Origin: G963664115 sp965263045
Lineage (GTDB): Bacteria > Acidobacteriota > Terriglobia > 20CM-2-55-15
NCBI GenBank assembly: GCA_965263045.1
Contig: CBDHGK010000041.1
Coordinates: 3,844,001-3,908,000, forward strand
Direction: 5' to 3'
DNA: 64,000 nt
Part shown: in pieces, positions 7,510 through 17,453 of the stretch
Numbering within the stretch: position 1 is the stretch's first letter
Layout: every line of letters starts with the position of its first letter
Position numbers and translations under genes: made by a program
Notes under the pieces: generated by a model
Databases searched by the model: none
Told to the model about the DNA's origin: nothing
The model's input: only the letters and a program-made list of their open reading frames with translations

Positions 7510-10073
7510 TCAATTCGCCTGGACCGTTTGCCTGAAGGCCAGGTTGTTGATGTCGCGGAAACGCGGGGTTCCCGGTGGCAGTTGCGATGGGACGAGAAAT
7601 TCCACATCGAAGGTAAAATTACGTGTCGGGGGAGAGTAAGTGATCGCACAGCACTTCATCAGGCCGATCGTCTGATGCGAATGGTAGAGCGACACCAGGG
7701 AACCGACATAGTTCAGCGTATCGCCGGACCAGCGTTCCATGTAGTGGAAAAAGTTGTGCACGCCGCCGTCCCCGCCGAAACCGCTGTCGCTGATCGTCGT
7801 CGTCGGGTAGGTAAACATCGGGGTCTTCCCCGCGGCCAGTGCAACCCGGAACCAGGTCGAAGAGGCATTGCGTCCCGCTGAGGAGAGACTCTGCGGATGA
7901 CTGAACGACTTGTCGTCCGACCATGCGTTCGACAGCAGCTTGACCGTATCGGCGATGACAGCCGCATAGCTATGGTTGCCGCCGAAGCCGGCGCTGTCCG
8001 CGTTGTAATTGCCCTGAACATACACTGCGTTCTCGGCTGCGACGGTGAATCCGGGATCCGGCAAGTTTGCGCCGCCTCCGTTGATCAACCGCAGAGAGCG
8101 CCGGAAGTAATATACTTTGTTCTTTTTTGCCTCGTTCTGACTGTAACGGTTGGCCCAGAGGTCGGTGCTGGGCGTAAAGGGCGCCACAGGCAAGTTGGCT
8201 CCGTACGTTTCAAGCGTCCCGTTTCCGTTCACATCCTCGCCAGCATCGAGAACGCCGTTCGGCGTCCCCTGTGCGCTCAACGGGTTGACGAAATCCTCCC
8301 ATCCGAATTCGCCGGTTTCATTCCCGGCATTGTCTCTGTTGCCGCGCCGGTCCGAGAAATAAACAATGTAGCCGCTGTTGTTGAGCGCGACGGTACCGTT
8401 TGTTCCGATCGTCCCTTCGAACCACCGCCGCAGGTTGTTGACATCCAGTTCGACAATCCCCATCAGACCGAGCTTGGTCAGATTCGAGGGTTTGACGCCC
8501 GGGGCGATGTACTGCCGTATCTCCCCTTCACGGGTGTCATAGAGCTTCAGCGACCAGTAGTCCGTCGGCACCGTGCTGCCGTACACTGCCCCCGTCGTAT
8601 CGAGCCGCTGGAAACGGAGAATCGAATCGGGGTTACCATTCGAGATGCCGAGGTTCAGTATCTCCATCGTGACGTCCTGCCAGGTTCCGTCAATCAGCTG
8701 AATCTCTACCTTGATGAAGCCGTCGATCGCCGGATTGCTGACGGTCTCGTCCGTATCAATTGCGGTTCTAAAGTTAGCATCTGCGGGGTCCGTCATGGCA
8801 AACGGAGGGTGATTCCCGTCGACGACATAGTTCCAGGGAACGCCCTCCAGGTTGGCGTTGAGGGGATAACCGATACCGCCGGGCAGATTTGCGGCCGCGT
8901 CGGACAACAAGACCCTGACGCTGGCCTGGTTGTAGAGCCGGGATTGGCCGAGTATGGATGTAGGGTCTTCTCCGGCGGAGGCCGCCGAATGATTTCGATC
9001 GGCTGTGCACCGCCACCGGCGAACGGCAGCGTCAGAGGCTTGGCTCCGGTTGATCCGCTGAGGATATTCCCGTTATAGGTGGTCAATGAGAGATTCGCCC
9101 AGCCTGAATTGGTCGCCGAACCGATCCCGGCCACGACGCTCCCCTCACTGAGGGCCAGGTTCCTGTAGTTGCCGGGGCTCGTCAATATACGTACCGTACC
9201 CAGGTGCGAGTTATTAACCCGCCGATTGCTCCGCTCCATCCGGATCACGTCGCCCACGGCAGCCACCTTCTGGGACATCGTCAGGGTGTTCGTACCGCCT
9301 TGCATCACATAAATGTGACCGTTGGTGTGGACCCGCCCACCGAAGTCAAAACTGGGCCCCGCATGGAACGCCAGGTCGGAATCGGAAAAGACGCCGAACT
9401 GGAAGACGGGAATCAACGCAACCTGCACCTGGCGATTCAACCGGGACTCGGAGCCCCGTCCTGCCTGCGCCGTAACCGTGAGGTCGAAAGGAACGACCTG
9501 GGCCGAAAGGCCGGCGCTCGGACCTTCGGCAACGGTGATGACGCGGGATCGCGAGACAATTCTGGAAATCCCATGGGCCGCAGCGGTCGTGGTGTTGGCG
9601 CCACGTACGTCTCCGGTGAACGACGTTGCGGTCAGACCGGTATAGGTCATCTCCTCGCTGTCGACCATGACATAGCCCGTAGTGGGCCACCCGGCAGTGG
9701 AGACCACCGGAACGGTCGTGACGGTGGTATTGATCGCCGCAGTCAGATTGGTCGACTGGCCGCCTGTAACGGTGTACTCCGGGTATGTGACTCCCGGAAG
9801 GGACGGACGACTGGCCGGCGCTTCGAGGGCATTGATTTGGGCGTCCGACGGAAAGATGGTCTGCTGGAACAATTTGGACAGGTCTGAGTTCAGGTTCTCG
9901 AGACCGGCCTCCGCCGCATAGAAGGCGTTGGTATAGTCGAGGTCGTTGCCAGCGATGTTCTGTTCAGTTCTCACCTAATCCACCAGACCCACGACCAGTC
10001 CGCTCATGATAACGATCACGATGAGAGATGTCAGGAGAACGAAACCACGTTCTTCACGAATGTCTTGACCCAC
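7510..10073 (-). pseudogene. PilX-like type IV pilus assembly protein, broken by a stop and a frameshift
   Basis: The gene begins at a GTG (10071-10073) with a GGGAGG ribosome site, and the N-terminus has the PilX-type hydrophobic helix (ERGFVLLTSLIVIVIMSG). An in-frame TAG at 9975-9977 interrupts it just before VRTEQNIAGNDLDYTNAFYAAEAG, the conserved region after the helix. A second lesion, a frameshift near 8968-8980, separates the segment ending in IEIIRRPPP from EDPTSILGQSRLYNQASVRV, which is the expected continuation. Without the lesions the protein would be about 850 aa. Family role: minor-pilin-like component of pilus assembly or a pilus-tip adhesin. The neighbouring pilW- and pilV-like genes are intact, so sequencing or assembly error is a real alternative to decay. 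Confidence 0.78.
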
Positions 10074-10087
10074 GATGCCTCCCTGCA

Positions 10088-11155
10088 CTACGGCGTATAC
10101 CGGTTTCTAAAAGTAGAGTTTCGAGCGTTTACTTTTGAACTGAGGCCGGACCGGAAATAGTCGTTGGTCCGGATGTTGATGTCTGATGATCGACCGTCTA
10201 CAAATATCGAAATGGCCCGAATCTGATTGGGGGCATTCGTCGTCGTCTGATTCGCGGTCGGAATACTCGTATTGAAATCGAAAAGGTCGTATGAGAACTG
10301 AAGGTTGTAGATATCTTCAGCAACCACCTGCACCGGTTCGGAATTGATCCGTCTCATAAGCTTGGGATGAGCGACATCCGTATTGTCCAGGAAGTAGGTC
10401 ACGATCCTCACTCGAGTCGCCGTCGTTGGCGGAAACGTACCCGGATTCGCTGCGTTTTCCAGTGACGTGATGTTGCCGTTCGCCGCGGTGGGTTGATTGA
10501 GGTTCAACGGATCGGCATTCGTAAAATTTGAGTAGTTGTCGGGACCGGTGGTCTGGACAGCCGTTACCTGCCCAAAGACAGATGCGTTGATGTTAGTAAA
10601 CAGAAGCAGATCACCCACAGATAACTGCTGTGCGCCTGCGCTGATATCCTCAACCCAGTCCACTCTCGATCCGGCCGGCGTGATGACGGCGGTGTTCCAG
10701 AGGGGAGAGTTCTGGTCGATGGTGAGGATCGTGATCGCATCCGTCGCAAGCCCGGCGATCGCCGGGCCAACCCCGTCACCAGGTGAGAGGACTGAAAGCA
10801 CATTGTTCGGGGTCGGCACATTGCCCAGGTTTACGCCTGGACCGCCTCGCAGCAATGCCTGCGAGTTCGCGCCGTTCGGAATCGCGATGCCGGTGCTGGG
10901 AAGTCCGGTGCCCGCTCGCACAGCCTCCCGCGCGATTTCGTTCAGGGCGACGCGGGTCTTCTGCTGGGTATCCATGACCTGCTGCATCGTGGCGGTGGAT
11001 CCGAACACGGTCCCGAGAAAAGTAAACGTCGCCGTCATCAGCAGCAACGAAGCTCCACTGGCCACAAGAAATTCGACCAGCGTAAAACCACAGTCTCCAG
11101 GCCGTTGCGGCGTCTTCGAATCTGTATCCCTCCCAAACCACGAGCGAAGAATCAT
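10088..11155 (-). CDS. PilW-like type IV minor pilin
   Basis: 355 aa from the ATG at 11155, preceded by AAGGTGG. The prepilin peptidase site is clear: DCG, then FTLVEFLVA, with Gly23 before the cut, Phe at +1 and Glu at +5, followed by a hydrophobic helix. The body is Asn/Thr-rich with strands typical of PilW (VAEDIYNLQFSYDL near the C-terminus). Minor pilins are cleaved and N-methylated in the inner membrane and prime or cap type IV pili. It lies 17 bp before the GTG of the pilX-like gene and downstream of pilV on the same strand, forming a pilVWX-type operon. Confidence 0.88.
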   Translation of the reverse strand: MILRSWFGRDTDSKTPQRPGDCGFTLVEFLVASGASLLLMTATFTFLGTVFGSTATMQQVMDTQQKTRVALNEIAREAVRAGTGLPSTGIAIPNGANSQALLRGGPGVNLGNVPTPNNVLSVLSPGDGVGPAIAGLATDAITILTIDQNSPLWNTAVITPAGSRVDWVEDISAGAQQLSVGDLLLFTNINASVFGQVTAVQTTGPDNYSNFTNADPLNLNQPTAANGNITSLENAANPGTFPPTTATRVRIVTYFLDNTDVAHPKLMRRINSEPVQVVAEDIYNLQFSYDLFDFNTSIPTANQTTTNAPNQIRAISIFVDGRSSDINIRTNDYFRSGLSSKVNARNSTFRNRYTP

Positions 11156-11181
11156 AGTTTCCACCTTTTGGTCATCAACTT

Positions 11182-11784
11182 TTAGCCGAATCGAGCGATC
11201 CTGGATGTCAACGTCACCGTTCTCGTTGTTCCACGGAATGTGTAGCGGACCTGCACCTGGACTTGCCGAATGTCGGGATCGACCGTGTTGTTGGGGAGCA
11301 GGACATCGCTTATCGTGATACGGCGGTCAAACGACGTACTGAGGTCTCTCACCCGATCATCTCCGGTGCCAATCACTCCATCCAGTCCCGGAAGGCTGAC
11401 AGTTTCAACATTCGCGGCCGCATCGTCGGCTGTGTTGGCAATACCGTCCAAGCCCGTTTCCCTCAGCGCCTGAAATCCATCGGCAAAAATACCTGCATTG
11501 GCTACGTTCTGAATCTGGGCAAAAGTAATATTCTGCGTGTTACGTGCCGTGAATACGCTCTCCATGGCCTCCCGCGCTTTCTGCTTGGCCAGAAGCTGTT
11601 CCTGGCTCACATTGGCGGACACGATTGCCGTTGTCATGGTCAAGGCGACTCCCATCAGGGTCACTGCAAGAAAACCCGTGGATACCATCACTTCGACAAG
11701 CGAAATGCCACGCTGCCTCGCACATCGGTTGGCCTGGACTGCAAATTGTGTGTCAGCCGTGAGGTTCTCCGTGATGTTCTCCAT
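11182..11784 (-). CDS. PilV-like type IV minor pilin
   Basis: 200 aa from the ATG at 11784, which has AAGGAG six bases upstream; the frame extends further but without support. The prepilin motif is RQRG, then ISLVEVMVSTG, with Gly26 and Glu31 (+5), followed by a hydrophobic helix. The body includes a linker with FDRRITISDVL and a terminal QVQVRYTFRG strand, as in PilV/GspI-like minor pilins. First gene of the pilus cluster; no FimT/GspH-like gene is visible upstream. Confidence 0.85.
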   Translation of the reverse strand: MENITENLTADTQFAVQANRCARQRGISLVEVMVSTGFLAVTLMGVALTMTTAIVSANVSQEQLLAKQKAREAMESVFTARNTQNITFAQIQNVANAGIFADGFQALRETGLDGIANTADDAAANVETVSLPGLDGVIGTGDDRVRDLSTSFDRRITISDVLLPNNTVDPDIRQVQVQVRYTFRGTTRTVTLTSRIARFG

Positions 11785-12537
11785 GTCGCACTCCTTCTTA
11801 CTTCGATTTGTCGTCACCGGCCGATCAGGCTCATACAATGCGTTTTCGTCCTGCGGCGACCCGAAACCATGGGAATCAGCACGCGCTGTCCCCCTCGCCC
11901 GGCAGCGAATTGAATTACTGCCTTCCTTACTCATCGGCATGGTTCACAAATTCTTTATAGCTAAGCCGGATTTCTCACGAATTGCAGGCTGAAGCGCTGG
12001 ATCCATGCGCCAATGCCCAGGTGCTGTGGATCGGACGCCCCGACGTGCTGTCGGGAAGGCCTGTGGCGTCCTCCCGGCGCGAGCCACGTCTTGGCGACTT
12101 CTCCGGCGCCTCCCGACGAAGAATGACAAGGGATTCGAGTGGTACGGAACCGTCCCAATGCACTATTGATTCGAAACCCGGGTTGCGATGAATGACTGCG
12201 ATTGAGAATTGCGGCTGGAAATGGCACCTGCGTCCATCACGCAAGATGCATGAAATGAATCACTTCGACGGCCGACGTTCTCGCCTTGACGGACTTCGGT
12301 TTGTGCCACGATAGAAATCTGGCTGTTGTTTGACGATGGACCACCGTAGCGGTCGCAGTGACAACGTCAAGAGAACCCGCCTCGATTGGCCAGGAAGGGA
12401 TCCTCATCCAGCTGCGTGTTTTATTCGACCCGAGCGTGGGCGGGAATCCTCGGTGGGACAATAACTGTTGATCCCGTGACTAAGGCCCCTGGGCGAGTTA
12501 CCAGCATCCCTGCAGTTCTATCGTTTGGTGAAACAGT
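11785..12537. other. Intergenic region with a degenerate repeat-like segment
   Basis: No gene can be supported in about 750 bp. The part from about 11963 to 12140 (ATTTCTCACGA, then GCGCTGGATCCAT, later CGACGAAGAATGACA) resembles the small inverted-repeat element at 33520-33702 in the same order but is strongly diverged, so it may be an old copy. Confidence 0.35.
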
Positions 12538-13254
12538 TTACTGTTCAGCCAGATCGAAGGTCTCCAGACGTTCCAGTTCGCTCCGCGCCTCTTCGAGTAG
12601 CCTTTTGACGCGTTCCAAGTCGACGAGAGCCCGGATCCTCTCGATGCGGGTGGCGTTATCGCCAAGCTCATGGCCGTTAGGACCCTTGAAACCCTCAGTC
12701 ACGAGTTCCTGAAGCGCCACTCGACCCTCCAAATCACGCACCGTAGTTCGCTGTGATTCAACGGCCGAATCCCAGGTTCCCCAACCGTCTTCTGCGTCTG
12801 CCTCGAATCGTGGATCCGAAAAGGTCTGGGCACCCCCGGCAACCGGCTGAGACTCCCCCCACAGGAGTTCTTCACGTATTTCTGCCAGGACGCTTGCGGC
12901 TTCCGTCATGTCAAGCTCCAGGCTCGAACGCTCTTCGTCTGTGACTGCTGGGTCCGCGAGTGCATCTTCCAATCTTCGGATTTCCGCAACGGATTCCTGC
13001 TCAAAACTTTCGAGGTTTGGGCCAATGAGGTCGCCGGCACTGCCTGAAAGCGAACCGGCTGACGCTTCTTCGACGGGATACCAATACCGATCGGCAACAC
13101 TCTCATTTGTGTACACTCTCGACTGAGCCGCCCCGACCTGGCGGGCTCTTTCCTGCCGCGCCACGTCGGCCAGCGACTGGGCCTGTCCCGCTGAATCAAG
13201 CAGGAGGGCCAGAATGACTGCACCGAAAATGAACCTGATATCGTAATTTTTCAT
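12538..13254 (-). CDS. Secreted coiled-coil protein, Acidobacteria-type hypothetical
   Basis: 238 aa; AGGTGG precedes the ATG. A signal peptide (1-25, AGQAQ) is followed by SLADVARQERARQVG, a motif seen in many secreted Acidobacteria proteins of unknown role. Two helical, charged regions follow: about 85-130 (RRLEDALADPAVTDEERSSL) and 165-238 (VRDLEGRVALQEL, then IRALVDLERVKRLLEEARSELERLE), which look like coiled coils. There are no catalytic motifs. It probably acts in the periplasm; function unknown. Confidence 0.75.
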   Translation of the reverse strand: MKNYDIRFIFGAVILALLLDSAGQAQSLADVARQERARQVGAAQSRVYTNESVADRYWYPVEEASAGSLSGSAGDLIGPNLESFEQESVAEIRRLEDALADPAVTDEERSSLELDMTEAASVLAEIREELLWGESQPVAGGAQTFSDPRFEADAEDGWGTWDSAVESQRTTVRDLEGRVALQELVTEGFKGPNGHELGDNATRIERIRALVDLERVKRLLEEARSELERLETFDLAEQ

Positions 13255-13500
13255 GTTCCACCTATAGGGTCTATCGTCATTGCGGCGACAACTGCTTAGC
13301 CAAAAGACGATGCATTATCTGAAAATCTGGCTTGATCGTCCCTACGGCATCAGGCAAGCTGACTTGACTCAAAATTAGGCCAATGAAATACAGCTGGATC
13401 TGAATTCATAAGACCCCCGACGGCGTCGGGCGCAATAGACTAAAGCACGCCACCTGAGCGATTCTCCGATCGGTCGGTCGCGTCTGATCAGGAGAATCCG

Positions 13501-14619
13501 ATGGAAGACTACTTCGAGATCGTAGACAAGCTTGCCAGTACCGTTATCCGGGACAACGCCACCGCCGTCGATGAGCATGGGGATTTTCCACAGGCCGCTG
13601 TCGACGCACTTTCAGACAGCGGTTTGATGGGATTGATCAATTCGGCTGAGGTCGGAGGTCTTGGCCTCGGCTTTGATGCGGCGGCCCGCGTCGTCGAACG
13701 CATCGCGGCTGAGTGTGGTTCGACCGCCATGATCACGTGTATGCACTACACCGGCGCAGCCGTCATAGAAAAATTTGGCCCCGAGAACGTTCGGACCGAC
13801 ATTGCCGCCGGCACACATCTCAGCACACTCGCGTTTTCAGAAAAAGGATCGCGAAGCCAGTTCTGGGCACCGGTCGGAAGTGCGGCAGCGATGAACGGCG
13901 CGTTTATTCTCAACGCGCACAAGAGCTGGGTGACTTCGGCGCATCATGCAACCGCCTATGTCTGGTCCAGCACACCCGTGGTCGCCGATGGAGCGAGCAC
14001 GATCTGGCTCGTCCCCTCCGATGCCCTGGGCATCGAAATCGAGGGACGCTACAACGGCATGGGCTTGAGGGGAAACGATTCGACCCCAGTGACGGCCCAT
14101 GACGTGCGGGTCGGTGAAGCCGACCGGCTCGGCGACGACGGGGCCGGTCTCGACGTGATGCTGGGTACGGTGCTGCCGCTGTTCAATGTCCTGACCAGTG
14201 CGACCGCGATCGGCCTGATGGAAGGTGCCATCGCTGCGTCGGCGGACCACGCATCGGCACGCTTCGAGCACTCCGCTTCAAGCCTCGCAGACCTGCCGAC
14301 ACAACGCGCAAGACTGGCCGAGATGAAAATCACCACTGACGCCGCCCGCTGCCTGGTTTACGATACCGTCAGCGCACTGGAGAACGGACGGGCCGATGCG
14401 CAGCTGAGGGTGCTGGAATGCAAAGCCGCTGCCGGGGACGGGGCCGCACACGTGCTGGACCTGGCCATGCGGTTCTGCGGCGGTGTAGCATTTCGAAAAG
14501 AAGTGGGTGTCGAGCGTCGCTTCCGCGATGCACGGGCCGGCCTGGTGATGGCTCCCACATCGGACCATTTGCGCGAATTTATCGGACGCGCGCTCTGTGG
14601 TCTGCCCGTTTTCGGCTGA
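13501..14619 (+). CDS. Acyl-CoA dehydrogenase-like flavoprotein, missing usual catalytic Glu
   Basis: 372 aa, full length for the family; AGGAG lies six bases before the ATG. The N-terminal helical domain (FPQAAVDALSDSGLMGLI, GGLGLGFDAAARVVERIA), the beta domain (NAHKSWVTSAHHATAYVW; RYNGMGLRGNDSTPVTAHDVRV) and the C-terminal helical domain (RFCGGVAF, then VERRFRDARAGLVMAPTSDHLREFIG) are all recognisable. Where acyl-CoA dehydrogenases have EGT/EGxxE near the end, this protein has MAPTSD, so the catalytic base is not evident; the fold also serves flavin monooxygenases (DszC, HsaA and similar) that lack it. It is followed, across an IS1380 insertion, by the PhnD-like and diiron genes and probably formed one operon with them. 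Confidence 0.85.
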   Translation: MEDYFEIVDKLASTVIRDNATAVDEHGDFPQAAVDALSDSGLMGLINSAEVGGLGLGFDAAARVVERIAAECGSTAMITCMHYTGAAVIEKFGPENVRTDIAAGTHLSTLAFSEKGSRSQFWAPVGSAAAMNGAFILNAHKSWVTSAHHATAYVWSSTPVVADGASTIWLVPSDALGIEIEGRYNGMGLRGNDSTPVTAHDVRVGEADRLGDDGAGLDVMLGTVLPLFNVLTSATAIGLMEGAIAASADHASARFEHSASSLADLPTQRARLAEMKITTDAARCLVYDTVSALENGRADAQLRVLECKAAAGDGAAHVLDLAMRFCGGVAFRKEVGVERRFRDARAGLVMAPTSDHLREFIGRALCGLPVFG

Positions 14620-14684
14620 GCGGGGTTCGTGACCCGGACACGCGAACCTTTGACGGCGGGTTGACTGAAGCAGCCGACCTGATC

Positions 14685-16544
14685 TAGACCCAAAACAAGC
14701 GCATAACCAGTGGACAAACGGCCGGTTCACGGCCGTAAAATTGGAGGCATAAGCTCCCGTTCCCAGATCGCTTTTTCCAGGTATGCGGTTCGTGTTGTAT
14801 CTGTTTCAGTTGCCGCCTCGCCGTGTCTGTTTGAAGGGTTGAAAGAAACCGGGACCTCGACCGCCCGGGCTCAGATCCATGATCGGGTCAGCATCGCAGA
14901 GGTTGACGCAACACATCCACGGCACGAAACAAGACTGGCAACCACGGGTTCCAGGCCATCAGCCGGAAGACGATGCGCCGACCAGTACGCACGAGCTGGC
15001 AAGGCACGAGCATGAAGGCGTTCAGGAACGTTTTGAACTCCATGCGTAGCACGGTCTGCTTCTCGGCCTGATACTTCTGGCCCCAACGTCCGGTTTCGGG
15101 CAGCAATAACGCAAACCACGCCTTCAGTGTCCAGGCCAGTGAGGCCATCACCATGTAGGCCCAGTTGCTGGTCTGATCCCCGACCGGCATCCCCAAGGCG
15201 TGTACGCCGTTCTTGAGCTGCTCAATAAGATTCTCTTGATTGCACCGTTGATTCGCACGCATCACGATCTGGTCCGCAGGATCCGCACGGTTGGTAATGT
15301 AGAAGAAGTACCGGATGTCGTCGAACAACACCTGCTCCCCTTTGGCCACCGACAGATTCTTTCGCACCACAACGACGCGGTAGTCCCGATCGCAGGCTCC
15401 GGGCCGATACGCAAACTCGGCCACATCCTCGCCCCGCAAGCGGATATTCTCAAAGTCACGCTCCCGAACGATCCGTTCCTTGACCTTGTCGGGACGCTGG
15501 CGGGGTTGGCTGGCTACCTCGTACTTGGCGGGACGTTCCAGGCGCGCCCAGCAGTCCGGCTCCAATTGGTCGGCCCGGGCCACCAGGTTTTTCATCGCGT
15601 CGATGCCGAAGATGAAGCCCACGCCCTGGTCGTCCCATCCATCCAAATACCGGGTCTGGCTGAAGTCGGTGTCCCCGCGCAGCAGGATCTGATCGAACCC
15701 CGCACGCTGGCACAACGCGATTGCCTGATCGAACCGTTTGGCCGCTCCCTCATGCGAGGGCCGGTTGCCGCTCCGGTTCACCAGGTATAACGGTTCGGCC
15801 GTGTTCGCCAGCGAAATCAACAGTGGGTGATAACCCCATGTCCCGTCGTAGGCCACGTCCATCCCGTCTTTGCATTCTCCGGTGGTTGGGGCCAATGTCC
15901 CGTCCGCCTCCAGAACCGCTTCCTCGAAAAACGCATCGGGCTGCTGGCGCCAGACTTTCAGCCGCACTTTATTGAACGTGTCCATCAGCGACTCCACGTC
16001 GTCTTCCTCAAATCGCCGGCAGAAGTCTCCCGCCGTGGTCGGATCCGGAATCCGCTGTGCTCCCAACGCGTCCAGATACACTTCGTCATTGCGCCGCAGT
16101 TCGATATCTTCCATACACGTGCCCCCACTCAACGCGTTGTAGGCGATGTTCAACACGTGATCCGATTCCTGGTAGGGCAGATGCCGCTTCAGCACATGCA
16201 CGTCCTTGTCGATGGCTTCGATCAGTCCGGTCCGCCGCGCCACCTGATGCATCATTCCGATGCCGCCCACCGACAGACCCCTCATCCGGTCTCCCATCTC
16301 GTACCGGATGTTGCGCGCCGACAGCATCGGCTTCGCCTGATCTTTCCAATTCCGATCCCCAAGCCGACGCTCAATTCGCCGCTTGCGGTTCCTCATGTTC
16401 TTGCGCGTATAATCGTTCATCTGAAATGCCTCCTTCTCCAAAGAATCTGTCCAAGGTTTTTTTCGCACGGAGAGGGGGCATTTCGGGTACTTCGGCGGTT
16501 ATTCCACTTTCAATTCCTCATCAATCACGCTTGTTCAGGGTCTA
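14685..16544 (-). mobile_element. IS1380-family insertion sequence
   Basis: An element of about 1.86 kb with one transposase gene. Inverted ends: TAGACCC, two variable bases, AACAAGCG at the left (14685-14701), mirrored at the right (16528-16544). Both ends are flanked by GATC (14681-14684 and 16545-16548), a plausible 4-bp target duplication, though GATC is palindromic so it could instead belong to the inverted repeat. Removing the element brings the acyl-CoA-dehydrogenase-like gene to about 100 bp from the PhnD-like gene. Confidence 0.8.
14888..16420 (-). CDS. IS1380-family transposase
   Basis: 510 aa from the ATG at 16420, which has AAGGAGG eight bases upstream. Features of the family: an N-terminal arginine-rich stretch, DPTTAGDFCRRF, VLEADGTLAPTTGE followed by GYHPLL, LLRGDTDFSQ, and a late CNQENLIEQLKNGVHALGMP with the catalytic Glu, giving the DDE catalytic set. 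It appears complete and therefore potentially active. Confidence 0.92.
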   Translation of the reverse strand: MNDYTRKNMRNRKRRIERRLGDRNWKDQAKPMLSARNIRYEMGDRMRGLSVGGIGMMHQVARRTGLIEAIDKDVHVLKRHLPYQESDHVLNIAYNALSGGTCMEDIELRRNDEVYLDALGAQRIPDPTTAGDFCRRFEEDDVESLMDTFNKVRLKVWRQQPDAFFEEAVLEADGTLAPTTGECKDGMDVAYDGTWGYHPLLISLANTAEPLYLVNRSGNRPSHEGAAKRFDQAIALCQRAGFDQILLRGDTDFSQTRYLDGWDDQGVGFIFGIDAMKNLVARADQLEPDCWARLERPAKYEVASQPRQRPDKVKERIVRERDFENIRLRGEDVAEFAYRPGACDRDYRVVVVRKNLSVAKGEQVLFDDIRYFFYITNRADPADQIVMRANQRCNQENLIEQLKNGVHALGMPVGDQTSNWAYMVMASLAWTLKAWFALLLPETGRWGQKYQAEKQTVLRMEFKTFLNAFMLVPCQLVRTGRRIVFRLMAWNPWLPVLFRAVDVLRQPLRC

Positions 16545-16577
16545 GATCGTTGTCGGGCCCATCGCCCGGGGGAGACA

Positions 16578-17453
16578 TTGACTTCCATGTTCACGCTAGG
16601 AGCAGTGGCTTACGACGCCAAAGTCGTTCCCATCTGGGAAGGCTTCAAGACCTATTTCGCGGCCCACGATTTCGATTTCGATTTCGTCCTTTACTCCAAC
16701 TACGAAGCGCAGGTCGAGGCGCACCTTCGGGGCGATTTTGATGTCGCGTGGAATTCTCCGCTGGCCTGGATCGAGACCCAACGGGCGGTGGCTTCCGCCA
16801 GGCGGCGGGCGTCGGCGGTTGCGATGCGCGACACCGATCAGGACCTGACCTCGGTAATCGTTGTCCTTAAAGACGGACCGATACAAAACGTGACGGATCT
16901 CGAGGGGCGTGTCGTTGCAGTGGGCGCGGATGATTCTCCACAAGCGACGTTAATCCCCCTGCAGCATCTGTCCGCTGCCGGACTGAAACCCGGAACGGAT
17001 TTCGATATCCAGGTTCACGACGTACTTCGGGGAAAACACGGGGATCATATCGGTGGAGAGCGGGACGCGGCGCGCTCTCTGGTTGCCGGCCAGGCGGACG
17101 CGGCATGCATGATCGACGGCAACCATCTGTTGTTCTCGCAAGAAGGAACCCTGCCTCCGGGTGGCACGCGTATTCTGGAACGGACCGGGCGCTTCGACCA
17201 CTGCAATTTCACAGTCCTCGATGATCCAGACCGACCTGAAGTCCAGCGGTTCATGGAACTCCTGCTGGCGATGAGCTACGATGACCCCGACCTCCGTCCG
17301 CTCCTGGACATGGAAGGGCTCAAGGCCTGGAAACCCGGCCGGACATCCGGCTACGATCTGCTGAACCGCGCTACGGAAGACTTCCACACGATTGACTCGT
17401 GGCTGGAGCGGCGTAGCGGGACGCGTATCCTGGAATGCCCCTTTGACGATTGA
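16578..17453 (+). CDS. PhnD-like periplasmic-binding-fold protein without signal peptide
   Basis: About 290 aa. The start could be TTG at 16578 (GGGGGAG four bases upstream) or ATG at 16587. The protein resembles phosphate/phosphonate ABC substrate-binding proteins: LGAVAYDAKVVPIWEGFKTYF, FDVAWNSPLAW, VTDLEGRVVAVGADDSPQAT and VAGQADAACMIDGNHL. It begins directly with the first strand and has no signal peptide or lipobox, and no permease or ATPase genes are adjacent, so a cytosolic binding or sensing role is more likely than transport. Its original promoter or upstream operon genes lie beyond the IS1380 element, only about 30 bp away. It overlaps the next gene by about 11 bp. Confidence 0.78.
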   Translation: MTSMFTLGAVAYDAKVVPIWEGFKTYFAAHDFDFDFVLYSNYEAQVEAHLRGDFDVAWNSPLAWIETQRAVASARRRASAVAMRDTDQDLTSVIVVLKDGPIQNVTDLEGRVVAVGADDSPQATLIPLQHLSAAGLKPGTDFDIQVHDVLRGKHGDHIGGERDAARSLVAGQADAACMIDGNHLLFSQEGTLPPGGTRILERTGRFDHCNFTVLDDPDRPEVQRFMELLLAMSYDDPDLRPLLDMEGLKAWKPGRTSGYDLLNRATEDFHTIDSWLERRSGTRILECPFDD

